A DNA stretch of 64,000 nucleotides from Hirudinaria manillensis. Lineage: Eukaryota; Annelida; Clitellata; Hirudinida; Hirudinidae. Within the stretch, counting starts at the first letter, position 1; each line of letters starts with the position of its first letter. Location of the stretch: positions 10,355,180 to 10,419,179 of the forward strand of contig CM067532.1 in the NCBI GenBank assembly GCA_034509925.1, in the 5' to 3' direction. Position numbers and translations under genes: made by a program. Shown here one piece after another: positions 25,664-44,795 of this stretch. Under the pieces are notes generated by a model that saw only the letters and a list, made by a program, of their open reading frames with translations, ran no database searches and was not told the origin of the DNA.

Positions 25664-26559
25664 GTCGTGGATTGATGATAGTTGTGACGATGATTGATAT
25701 TGAGGTGACGTAATTATTCTGGATGTCATCTTCTTATGTCTCGCGATGTCCAATGGAGGGAGATGGTGAATGCAGTAAGAGAGAGGAGTGACTCCCTGAC
25801 CTGCTTCCGATTGATGTTCCGTGTTCCTGGCCTCACCATCGATGCCTTCCTCAGCACCATAAGTTTAGCGTGACAGGCAAATAAATACATCTCTGCAAAC
25901 AAAATTGGTGCGAATTTTAAACTCCGTAAGATTCACCAATCGTCTTTTGTAGGTGCCACCCTTGACAGACTTCAAAGACAGACAGAAAAATCAATACAGG
26001 TCTGTACAGGTGAGGTGTTCCTCTCACTCCTTTATTCGTTCCTTCCTTCCATTCACTAATAGAGTTAAATAAGCTCTGAAAATAGTTTTTCTTTTTCTGT
26101 AAGAAATTTGTGACGTTTTGAAATGGAGTAAAAATGAACTAATTTCAAAAATTTAATTTTAAAAATGAACTAATATCAAACAATGAACTTTATTGTTAAA
26201 CATTACGTGTCATGTCAAGTTATTAAACTTTATTTTATACATTATACTTTATGTTAATCCTGCAAATTATGGTATATTAATGAATGTAATGAATTAAGCT
26301 AATGGTTGGATCAGAGGAGTCTTTTAAAAATAAATGTTTGAAAGATTTTAAAATCGAATATTTTATTAAAACATTTAAATTAACAAGTGCAAATTAAATA
26401 ATTTTAATAATAATTACTTTTGCTAAATTATTTATTTATTTAATGATTAATTATTCGTAATTATTTTCCCAATAAAGATGATCGATTGAATGAAAGAATG
26501 ACAAAAAAAAGCTGATGGATGGATCGATGGAAGGTCTGATAAAGAACAGTTGAATTTAT

Positions 26560-28746
<2,187 letters not shown>

Positions 28747-29624
28747 CTGCGCGAATTTATGTTTTAAACTGCATTATTTAAACTACATATAGGCATTATT
28801 GAGTGGTGAGAATAGATTTTTTGGAATAACCTTTAAGATGATAATTTCATAAATTCTGTCTTTAATAATGCAAACATTGTATAATAATTATTTGCTAACC
28901 AAATAGACTTACCCTTATTTGGTTCATCCCCAAAATTTCTTTTTAAATTCTTTGAGTAAATCTTACTTTTGGGTGCCACAAACGATTTGGGCATGTCGAT
29001 ACAGTAAAAAGTTGTGCTTTGATGCAATGTTCAAAGTTTATTCCAAGTTAATAATAACAAAAAATCTGAAAATAATTTTGAATTGTCCACGTGTTAAATG
29101 TTTAGTGACACATGACCCTGATATATATTGACTCAAATGATGGAGTCAGATGTAGGAAGTCCTCTACAATTGGTTAATTAGGTCAGACAAATCTCCACCC
29201 ACCCAATCATTTGCATGGAAATGAGGTCGGGTCGCTTCCACTTAAGTCATATAGTGTTCTAACGATTGATAAAATCGAATTTATGAAATTGTAATTGGTT
29301 TTGGTAATAAGTTAATAATATGACAATTATTAATAAAAATAATTATGAATTGTTAGTTGTACCTTTTCATATTTCAAATTTGATTGTTTTATAAGTTTTA
29401 ATTGTAAGTTTGCTTTGCAATTGTAGTTTGAATTATTAGTTTGCATTATTAGTTTGAATTATTGGTAGAAATTACAATTCAGCGATTGAAAACGAACTTT
29501 ATATTCGAGTTCTGACGTCGCTTCGTGACTTTGAAGAAACAAGAAACATTTTCATTTTGTAAACAATTGCAAACCCAAAAGAACCTCATAAAAGCAAAAT
29601 ATTAACATGTAGGAAGACAAAGAA
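28747..29624. other. Intergenic region between divergent genes
   Basis: About 880 bp of AT-rich sequence between the zinc-finger exon (minus) and the first Ig/cysteine-rich gene (plus). It must contain the promoter of the latter and possibly 5' exons of the former. I see no clear TATA box; open frames at 28833-29131 look like chance. Confidence 0.4.
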
Positions 29625-32579
29625 ATGGTCCGCTTTCTGATCAAATCATCTTTGGTAGCCCTGATGGTTTGTTTCGGAAGTTGTTACATCGTCCACAAAC
29701 CTCTAAACACGGTGGGGGTGGTGGACAAAAGTGTCGTCATTTCTTGCGCCGTTAACAGCGGCAAAGATGTCGTCGACTGGTTTTACAGGAGCTCCACAGG
29801 AAAGATGATGCAATTGTCCAGGGGTTTCACCATGTTGTACCAGAAATTCTACAATAAGATGGAGATCTCCTACAAATACCACAACGATTCTTTTGTCAGG
29901 TAGTCCTGGTCATAGTGTTATCCTGAAGTGGGGCTTTTACAAACAAACATACATTCCGCAGGTACGACCTCTTCATACGCAAGCTCAATCTCGGAGATAC
30001 AGGTGCTAATTTTATCAATTAGGAGATTATTGGTAAAACCATTTATGATGAATAATTTTCAAATGCCTCCTTCCAGTTAGGCTGTTAAATGTTTTCGCTG
30101 TCAACAAAAATACTCCCGACATTTGTGCATTGTTGCAAATAGAATGTTTTTATAACTCTGTATTATTCAAAATCGCAATATAATTTTTTTTATTAAGAAC
30201 AATTACAATCAAAATCTTTTGCAATTTTTCAGGAACTTACTGCTGCTCCGTGATCTCGGAATTGGAAAGAACCGTGCACATGGCTCAGTTGTCGATGTTC
30301 GTTTTGGATGACTGCGAGGCCAGTTTGCAAGACGACATCCTCGTACAAAAGTGCAGATTTAGAACGACCGGCAGAGTTCTTTACGTCATGTCCTGGTATT
30401 GCATCGATTCTGCCAGAGATAGTTCAGCTTCGGGAACAGAAGAAGCCAAAAATCTTTTTATGGAAAGCATCAGAGTCAACGTGAATCACTAAATAAGATT
30501 ATAGAAAATTGAAACATAAATTATATTATAACGTCATTTTTATATTACGTTATTAATTATTAATTTTTATTTTCTAGATACGTAGTTTTAAATTAAAATT
30601 TATTGATGGAGATTTGAAATTCATCTTATCTAATATCAAAAGGTTATGATACATTCGACCGTGGTGAGGCTGTCCAACGAACACAATCTGACGACTTGTA
30701 TATTAGACGCAAGAACCAGCGAGTTTGCCCAACACGTCTTCGATAATCACGACAATCACGTTCCAAATTTTGACATGACCATCTTTCTCATGTCCAAAAA
30801 TCCAAATTACTTGATCCGTTCAAGCCTCGAAAGATGCAAAGTCGACTTGGACGGACGTCTGCCACTCAAGGCCGAGGTCGTATTTTCCGACCAATACCTT
30901 CAGAGGAATCGCATCCTTAAAGAAGAAGCTGCCTTCATGAGTTACAGCTGCGCGCGGGCACCCAGGACAACTGCCGTCGTTATGAGAACCCAAGAGGACC
31001 ACCTCATGCATTTTGTGGCTGCAATGAGTTGCGAAGATAAAAACGTACTCGATTGCTATCAGAACTTTACCTACTTCATCCAACCTTCCTCCGAAATGCT
31101 CTACATGAATTCCAAGCAGTACCGAAGCATTTGTTCAGAAAACCAGAGAGAAAGTGTGCGAAAATGTTACGAGATGTCACAACCCTGTAAAATGAGCAAA
31201 AAGTTGAAAGGTTTGTGACATTAAAACTGAGGATATAAATATTAGTTCAGATAACGTAATTCTGTCGTCTTGTTGTCTTTGTGAAGGCATTCAAGAAAGT
31301 TACGACTTTCTCTGTCAATCCAATTACGACTCGATTAGCCGGCCTCTGCCGTACGTAAATAGCCAGCTATGTTTCGAACATTACCCGCAAGTCATGGGGT
31401 CCATCTATGGCAGGAAAACAGCGAGGCCTGGAATCAGGGATCTTCCGATGCAAAATGCCACGACGATGAACCAGATTTTTTGCCGTCATATGGCAACAAT
31501 AGCCGAGATTTTCTGCATCGAACATCTCTTGGCTTCGGTCGGAAACGTCGAATTGTCTCACTGGTACTTGAAATTCGTTGGTCTTCTGAAACAAATGGAT
31601 TACTACAGCCTCATGCCGATTTACGAAGGCGTTCAGAAAGTCCCAATATTTGAATGCGAAGAGGAAAATTCAAACATCGTATCGAGGACGCTCTGCTTTC
31701 AATCGAGAAATTGCACCCCGTTGTTCAGTATGCTTCTGCAATCCACCACATTTGGATTGGTCGTTGTTCAAAACTACAGAAAACTAGAGAGTGAAGTAAA
31801 CTGTTTTTACTTTGTCACTCCTGTCGATTAATAATATTTTATTATATATCATAACTATTATTAATCATTAAATATCATAACATTTCATCTTGAGATTCTA
31901 GCATTGTATGTAATATAATTATATAATAGTTATAAACTATATGGAGAGCATAGCAAACGAAACTTAACAAAACCAAACCATAATCCAGCATTAAAGTAAA
32001 AATATTTGGTCGACTAATTTCGTAAAAAAGAACGTAACTCGGCAGGTGTGCAATCGCTACGACATCGAGCTCAAATCCTGCTTGGTAAATTTCTTTGACC
32101 ACTGCGACATCAACACCCTGTTCATCTACAGACCCATGATGGCCCTCAAGGAAGCTCTTTGCAACCGATTCAAGAAGATGTATCAGCAACACGAGGGCTG
32201 TTTCATGAAGTATTACGCGTCTTCTGAAATACACCAGCATTGCAATTGGGCCACGGGTTTCTACGATTTGTACGCCTTTCAGGGAAGCCAACACGAATTG
32301 TCCTACGAGATTTGCAGGATGGGATTGCAGCACATCAATTGCATTTATAAGTTGGTCGCCACGGCTTGCGGTAGAGAAGCCGCTCAGCTTCAGAAGATGC
32401 TCCTGAAAATTGTTATGAGAGTGGCATTTGACAAACTTTACTGCCAAAGCACATTTAGTCTGAAATCTCAACTCAATTCTATGAAAAGAGTTCACGGTGC
32501 CACCAAGATCTTACGATTTGATTTTACTTTCATTTCAATTTCTTTAATAAATTTAATCATAGTCATTCATAGTCATTGA
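29625..32579 (+). CDS. Secreted Ig-like/cysteine-rich protein A, probable GPI anchor
   Basis: Six exons: 29625-29899, 29962-30002, 30233-30480, 30643-31210, 31287-31795 and 32046-32579. They total 2175 nt (724 aa) with every phase consistent. Residues 1-20 form a signal peptide (LVALMVCFGSC). An Ig V-type domain follows: Cys41, Trp52 (DWFY), then the strand E-F signature LNLGDTGTYCC with Cys109 or Cys110. Further Ig-like hallmarks occur in exon 4 (AAFMSYSC). Exons 5-6 are helical and cysteine-dense (for example CRHMATIAEIFCIEHLL, CLVNFFDHCD, CFMKYY). Their Cys-helix-Cys spacing loosely recalls DUF19/T20D4.11-like modules, but I cannot assign the family. The last 20 or so residues are hydrophobic (FISISLINLIIVI) with no cytoplasmic tail, which fits a GPI-attachment signal. 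It sits directly upstream of a paralogue with the same layout. Function unknown; an extracellular surface or recognition role is inferred. Confidence 0.85.
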
Positions 32580-33393
32580 TAGCTCTTTGCATCTTTGGCA
32601 GACACATTCCGAATGCTTTACGTTTTTTTAACATTTCAAACATCAAATTATTCTTTATTTCTAAAAGACTATGTTTTACATCATTTGCAAAATCTTCTTT
32701 TAATTGATTAAATGCATTAAAAATCAAAGCTTAATTTCACAGTTTAATTCAATTTCAAGATCAACATTTCAAGACTATAAACTTGATCGCATTCACAAGG
32801 ATATCATCTCAAATGATGAAGAAAAAATATCCTGATGACTCAGTAGAAAGTAAAATCGGTCTTATCCACAATTCTATAATTGTAATAATTGTAATGGCTA
32901 TTTTTGTGTTGATTTAATGGGAAGGTGATAGTATCGGACAATGGTCGGAGAGACACTGCAGAGTCACAAACCACATCCTCCAGGCTTAAAGTTGCTTAAT
33001 TTTTCAGCATTTGGCATCGTTCTTCACTGATGAAATATGATTATTAATCTTAATATTAATATTTTAATATTTAATATTAGCAAGCACATTTAATTTCTTA
33101 TTTCATGCCCGCCTGAAATTCATTTAACAATAGTAACATGTTAACACTTTTATGGATAATAATATACTTCAGTCTGTAAACGATGCAGGCATCGTATATT
33201 GCAAAGAATAAGTTTTTAATTCTTATTTGGTCTTTTTATTCTTCAAATTTATTTAAAAGTTCTGTGAAATATCGATAAAGTTTAAATTCATTCGCGAACT
33301 TTAATGACGTCAACGCAATTAACATAATATTTACTTCAATTGTTGACAAAGCATAATTTCCAACCATTTTATTCTTTACATCAAAGCAGAGTC
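32580..33393. other. Spacer between tandem paralogues
   Basis: About 800 bp of AT-rich sequence separates the stop of gene A from the start of gene B. It should hold the terminator/polyadenylation signals of A and the promoter of B. No repeat or third gene copy is visible. Confidence 0.5.
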
Positions 33394-36300
33394 ATGAATT
33401 GTTCACGACTGTTTCTATTTTCCAATTTTTCGACAAAAATAATTATTGCCTTCGTTTTGGGATTTGCGGCTTTGAAGTTGCTTTTAGTTGGTGGTTTTAT
33501 GGTCGACCGGCCGCGCGACGTGATCGCCATGTTGCGCAAACAGGTCATCTTTCGCTGCTCCACTTCAGATATTTCCGACACCGTCGAGTGGTTTTTCCAA
33601 GGCACGACGTCCAAACTTAGACTGTGGAAGACACCAGGATTCAAGCACAAAAAGTATTTTGACATTTTTGATATTCTCGGTGCTTACGGAGAAGATGCCG
33701 ACATCAGATACGATTTACTCATAAAACACGTAGAACTTGAACACACAGGTGAATTACCATTCTATTCATTAAACTTGCATGTCGATCGTAAATGTTTGTA
33801 AGGATATGTCTTATGCTTGTGGCCAAATATTACAGCATTGCTATTGACGTGAAAGCTTTGTTGAAATACAAGGTTAACCCTAATTCTATCCCTAGCCTTA
33901 ACCCTAACCCTTACCGTAACCCTATCCCGTAAGAAGTGGCCTTCACCAAAAACTGAAACTAAATCTTGGTGGTTCCTGAGTAATTTTGAGCGATTTATTT
34001 ATTCAATGAATGCCTCGGGGTATTTAAATTAATCATTATTTCGATTAATTCATCCTTCTATTCGTTATTATTTTTAAAAGTATTATAAAGGTGTTTTTAA
34101 GGTATTAAAAGTTCATAATTACATTTCTTGTCCAATAGGTTTCTTCGTTTGCACCGTGACATCAAAAGCCAATAAAACTTCGAGATCAGCCAAATTGTCG
34201 GTTTTGGACGTTGAAAATTGCAGAACTTTCTTTGTTGACGACATTTTGGGCCACAAATGTCGGATTCTGTCGTCGGGATTCAGCAATTACACCATCTATT
34301 GGAACTGTGCGTTCGAGGCCGTCGAAAACATCACCAGCAGTTTTTATGCCATCAAAAATATTCTATCCGAATATGTAAAAGTTCAGGTATTCATAAGTTT
34401 CAATTACTTTTTACCAGTCAGCAAGTTTAGTACTAAAAAATATTTTTCAAAGTTAATTAAAAAACATCACATTTCCGCTTCTCTTCTGCTAAAAACGTTT
34501 TGACCAATCAGGGTGGTGTCCATAATTCAGTGAGTGTTGGAATAAAATTCTAATCGAATCCACCGCGATGTCGTCATCATTAATTTCATTGAAGTGATCG
34601 AAGTATTGATAACGATCTTCAAATTGCATTCAGGTGTCTATATTAATGGTGGTGATGAATTTGAAAGATAGATTCAGATTGACAGTTTGCAGAATGGACA
34701 TTCACTCGCTCGATCAGGATGAAATCGTTTATGCTGGCGAAGAGAGGCAAACCTTTTCCATATCCGTGTATCAGCTGTCGTCCATCTCGAAATTAATTCT
34801 GGAAAACTATACCGAAAAGTGCATAGTTAGCGAGAAGGGTGAAATCACCTTGGACACGGAAATAGTCTTCCAGGAAAAATACATCCAACTGCATCAAATC
34901 GAACCCCAGATGAAGGCTCTGATGAGCTACACTTGCGAAATAGTACGATCCTCGACCACAGTTCACCTTCCGACTTTGGATTTGAAGTTCTTGAACGCCA
35001 CCTGCGAATACATGGGGGGTCTCAAATGCCTGCAGAACTTCACTTTCTTGATGCGATCAGAAACTGACATTTTCCAACTCTCGGGCAGACAGCACAAGTT
35101 TCTGTGCAATCACTTCAAAGATGCTGAGGAATGTCTTTGGTTCTTCAAGCCTTGCGTCATGTCGAGAAGAATGACGGGTTTATGCGTTGTGATTGCTAAT
35201 TTGATTCATTACTTAATGAACGACCGAAGCAATATGATTTTAATAGTTAAGAAAATCATTGTCAATATATCTGTCAGTTTATAATTATAAAGACATCGTT
35301 TACAAAACAATTTTGTCTCGAGGAGTTTAGCCTTACAAACATTAGAGTATTACGAAATAATAAGTTAATATTCATTTTTGCCAAAGTTTATATTGATTTA
35401 AAATTTAACTTTACATGAGCACAATAAAGGACTCTTATCATTTTCATGTCTCAATTTTAAAGGCTACCTGGAAAGCTACCGCGCCATCTGCTCTCCGGAA
35501 TTCAATGCCCTGAAAAAGCCGACAAGCATTCCAAACCTTCAGAAATGTTTTGACCAGTATCCTCAAAGAATAGAACTGATTTACAAGAATTCAAGGTCAA
35601 ATGATTCAATTGTTAACACCAAAGAACCGAATCACTTTGCATCCCAGTTCTGCCTGCACATGAAGACATTGGCAGGATATTTCTGCGCCGAGCACATTCT
35701 CGCAACCGAGGGACATGCAGATTTTGGAATTTGGTACCTCAAATTCGTCCGTCTCTTCAAACAGATAAGCCTCGAGACTTTCACTCCCAGGATTACAATC
35801 CAAGAACCGTACGTGGAAGTCAATTGCGAGGATATTAATTCGGACGTCAGGACTTTTAAGCAATGCGTTGTTGCCAAAACTTGCGCCGAGATGTTCAGCA
35901 TACTGTTGAGATCATTACATTTTGGTCTCATCGTCATTAAAGAATTCAATGAATTTGTAAATCAGGTATTTATAAACTAATTTCATTTCTTTTTCTTTGT
36001 CCGTTTTATCTATTTATTTATCAACACTAAATTGTTTAAACCGTAATGACTTACTGATGACTAGATTCAGGAAGAAATACTGAATCTCGAGTAATTCATT
36101 GGAATTATTCAGCTTTGCACTTCCGACACCATTTTCATGAAGAACTGCGTTCAGGAATTGTTCTTCCATTGCGACTTGACGACCTACGTCACGTACCGAG
36201 CGATGGCTTTTCTGGCCGATGACATCTGCGTCAGGTTCATCAAGTACTACCCGAAACACCACGACTGCTTCCTTCAGTTGTACACCAACATCGACATTTC

Positions 36301-36664
36301 CAAGCACTGCATCATATCGGATCTTCTCCAAAACAGTCCGTCTTTCCAGTCAAATCCCATCGGTTTGGCCACTCAGCTCTGCGCTATCGGCATAAAATAC
36401 CTGAAATGTATAGAATACTTTGTCAGCGATTCTTGTGGTCCTGAAGCGGGAGCATTGCAGAAGTGGCTCGTGAAGACCATTTTCGCAACGACTTTCGAGG
36501 ATTTGTACTGCCGCGACGTCTTCATCAAAAGAAGTTGGTCCAAGTCCAACGAATTTTTTACCAAAATCGACTCGAAGGGAAGTCGCCGTTCGATTTCCAC
36601 TCGATTTTTCAATTTCGTGACGTTCTTTAATTTTCTGGCATTTTTAAATTTTCGGATCCAATGA
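33394..36664 (+). CDS. Secreted Ig-like/cysteine-rich protein B, probable GPI anchor
   Basis: Five exons: 33394-33748, 34139-34386, 34634-35177, 35463-35965 and 36113-36664. They total 2202 nt (733 aa) with consistent phases. A hydrophobic signal (IIIAFVLGFAALKLLLVGG) precedes an Ig V-like domain with Cys55, Trp66 (VEWFF) and VELEHTGFFVC ending at Cys123. Exon 3 carries ALMSYTC, as in protein A. Exons 4-5 repeat the same cysteine-rich helical layout (CLHMKTLAGYFCAEHIL, CVQELFFHCD, CFLQLY). The C-terminus is hydrophobic (FFNFVTFFNFLAFLNF) without a tail, again suggesting a GPI signal. Exons 2-5 match exons 3-6 of gene A in order, phase and length (248/248, 568/544, 509/503 and 534/552 nt). Gene B lacks the small intron that splits the Ig domain in gene A. 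The first intron carries a telomere-like block. ATG 33394 was chosen because the hydrophobic segment follows it; no earlier in-frame ATG was seen. Confidence 0.84.
33875..33932. repeat. Interstitial CCCTAA block in gene B intron 1
   Basis: About nine imperfect CCCTAA-type hexamers lie within the first intron of Ig/cysteine-rich gene B, between exons 1 and 2. Confidence 0.85.
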
Positions 36665-37003
36665 ATCGATCGAGACGACATTGATTTTGACTGAAAAATC
36701 GTTTATTTCAAAAACATCGACAAGCGTATTAATTAAAAGGAATTCTCCAACAAGAAAATGTAGAAAAATACTTTGTTAGTTCGTCACACGTTTCACGAAA
36801 CCCGGAGAAGCAGACCCGAATCTACCGAGTTACTTCTGCTGGCGACATTTACTTCGGAAAAATATCCTAAAAATATTTAAATTTAAAAATGCTTCTGAAG
36901 AATCTTTGCTTAAAAGTCGACTCTGCACCTCAACTGAAATCTAAAATGAAACGAAACAACAAATCTACGTCTAAGACGAAAGTAATTCTACTAAAGTCAC
37001 ATT

Positions 37004-41817
<4,814 letters not shown>

Positions 41818-44342
41818 CTGTAATTAAAAATGGAATTCAATGAATTTCTTGTTTAATTAAATAATAACCGATATTATAGTTTGTTTAATTGAAAATATTT
41901 TTATCGGTCCCTTCAACTTCATTTAGTATGAAGCCACTTGAACCTGAGACGGCAAGTTATTGCTAAATCAGTGCCTGAAAAGCTTATTCATCGTCTTCGT
42001 CATCGTCTTCACCACCACCATCACCATCGTCGTCGTCGACATTTTAATTATTCCAGCGATATGATTCCATTCTGCCCAGAAATGGACGACTCAGAATGAA
42101 TGGAAACAATATTTTCAGATTCCATAGAAAGCAGAATTGTCAATCGGACGCACTTTGTTTGCATAGAAAATATAATAATGAGCGATGGTCCGGCGGTCCT
42201 GGCCAAAGATAAACAATCCTAAATCCTCCATTATCGATCAACAACCAACATGCTGGCTTTGATACCTGAAAAGTGGAATGAAATGATGACGAAGAACATC
42301 TAAATATGATTTGACACGATTTTCATGTCATGATTGAAAATAATTTTTTAAATTTTTAATTAAATTAACAAAGGTTTAACACGATTAAATCAGCATAAAT
42401 AGTAGTTTTAAAGCATTTTCTTTGGCACGTTTAATGAAAACATGAAAGAATAGAAAATGAAATTTTATTGCCAACACTGGCCATCGCAGAGTTGACATTT
42501 CCGTCCATTGAGTTAAAAGTCTAAATAAATAGACCGGTCTAACAAGCTCAGACCCCTCAGGACACTTAATAATTAAAAGACTTCCGGTTATCGATTCCAC
42601 CCGATGAGCCATTGATGTGCAATTATAAAAATTATGGAAAAAAGCTTGAAATTTTATTTCTCTCCGGAGAGCGTCGTGCTTCCATGGCAACCGGAAACGT
42701 TGGAAAACGTGGAAGTCTTTTGTAATGCAGGCCTTTTGTAATGCGATTCCAAGATGCTTCATTTAAGCCTCTTTATGATTGCTAACCTATTTTGTTTATA
42801 ATTAAATAAATTTATAACCAAACCCTGACCTATTTTGTTTATAATTAAATAAATTTATAACCTAACCCTAACCAATTTTGTCCTGTTGTAACTCACTAAG
42901 TACTGAAGAAAAGGAAATATGATATTGCAACAAAGTAAAATCGATGTTATTTATTATGATATTTATTTATTATGATATTTATTATAATATTTATTTATTA
43001 TGCCATTATGCAAATGCATAACTTTCTTGTGAAACCAGTCGAAAATTGGTCAGCAAACGGAAGTTCCAAAAGTCACTACTTTCCTTGCATTTCCTGGAAT
43101 TACATTTTTGGCTTTCAATATTTTCTTTTCTACGATAACACCTTTTAACTATTTAAAATAATAATTCACAATATTTCAGAATTTAATTTTATAATTCATT
43201 AATATTTTTTTTAAGGTGAACTTCAAATTTGCAACGTTAAATGAGCCGAAATTATGATTTTTAGAGATTATTTTGTTTTATAGAAAAAAATAAATAATTA
43301 TAAATAAATATAAACAAATACTTTGTTTATTTAACATATTATTAGCTTTAATTAGACCCATAAATTTGTCTATTTATTTATTTAAACTTACAGTAAGTTG
43401 TAACATTTATAATGTGAAATTGCTTATATTTGATATCAATCCGTGATATGAATTTAATATTTAAATTTGCAATTTAAATTATTAATTTAGAAATTCATAA
43501 AACTGAGGTAATTTCCTTCTCGGCAAATATTGCAGGTTTATTTAATTTTTATATTTCATTTTATAGCAAATGTAAACCAACAGATCGATTGAAGCACTTG
43601 TTTCACTCACAGGTTCAGTTATTCCGGCTTTTCATCCGCAAGTAAAAATGTCTGAATTTCACCAAATTTGATTGAAAGCCAGCATTAACAACGTACTATA
43701 ATAATAATAATATAATAATAGTAATAATAATAATAATAATAAGAAGAAGAAGAATAACAGATAATAAGAATAACAGCCACGTAACAAACTTTGCACCTTC
43801 ATCGCACGTGACCAGTGTATCTAAAAATTAGCAGACCAGAATTAGATGACACTTTCACCATCTTTGTGGAAGTTTAAAATCGTCTACCACACACCAATCC
43901 GTTTGTCCGTCCGCCTGTCCAGCCAACACAGCAAAACCACGTACAGTCGTCCTGCATTTATTTTCTCATTCCAACGCTTTCTTCCTTCATTTCACGGCCA
44001 GATTGCTTCACACAATCTCAGGTCGTGCTTTTGGTGAATTCCTTCCATTTCCAGAAAATTGTTAAAATTAAGAATTTTATGAACATTTCCTATTAAATTA
44101 TTACATTAAGAATTTTATGAACATTTCCTAATTTTTTGTCTTTATTTTTCGTTCATTCGATTATTCAAGAAATCATCACTCAATCACTCACTCACTCAAT
44201 CACTAATTCATTCATTTGATCGTTCAAACATCCATGTTTCTCTGTTGAATGTACTGAAGTACACAAAGGACATCATTTCAAAAATATTTTAAATTTATAT
44301 CGAAAATTTAGACCCGAAACTCTGTCGATCCCATGGCACAGC

Positions 44343-44795
44343 TCCATGGTAATATCTCCGTGGTAATATCTCCATGGTAATATCTCCATGGTAATATCTC
44401 CGTGGTAATATCTCCGTGGTAATATCTCCATGGTAATATCTCCGTGGTAATATCTCCATGGTAATATCTCCATGGTAATATCTCCATGGTAATATCTCCG
44501 TGGTAATATCTCCGTGGTAATATCTCCGTGGTAATATCTCCGTGGTAATATCTCCATGGTAATATCTCCATGGTAATATCTCCGTGGTAATATCTCCGTG
44601 GTAATATCTCCGTGGTAATATCTCCGTGGTAATATCTCCGTGGTAATATCTCCGTGGTAATATCTCCATGGTAATATCTCCATGGTAATATCTCCATGGT
44701 AATATCTCCGTGGTAATATCTCCGTGGTAATATCTCCGTGGTAATATCTCCGTGGTAATATCTCCATGGTAATATCTCCGTGGTAATATCTCCAA
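44343..44795. repeat. 14-bp minisatellite, about 32 copies
   Basis: Unit GGTAATATCTCCRT, where R is G (TCCGTGG) or A (TCCATGG). The array is otherwise almost perfect, and the two variants alternate in irregular runs. 14 is not a multiple of three, so all three minus frames stay open as ILPRRYYHGDIT-type peptides; these are not genes. Confidence 0.97.

Larger units (their letters stand above)
21924..26559. other. Intergenic region between CARP and the zinc-finger gene
   Basis: About 4.6 kb of AT-rich DNA upstream of CARP exon 1. It includes telomere-like repeats (23397-23702), a GTGGTA tract near 22940-22990, the 30-bp minisatellite (25078-25445) and GAT repeats (25634-25663). The CARP promoter and 5' UTR exon should lie here, because an AG precedes ATG 21923 closely (gaaattag). 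A coding-like stretch at 25737-25866 on the plus strand has no confirmed splice partner. Confidence 0.45.
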
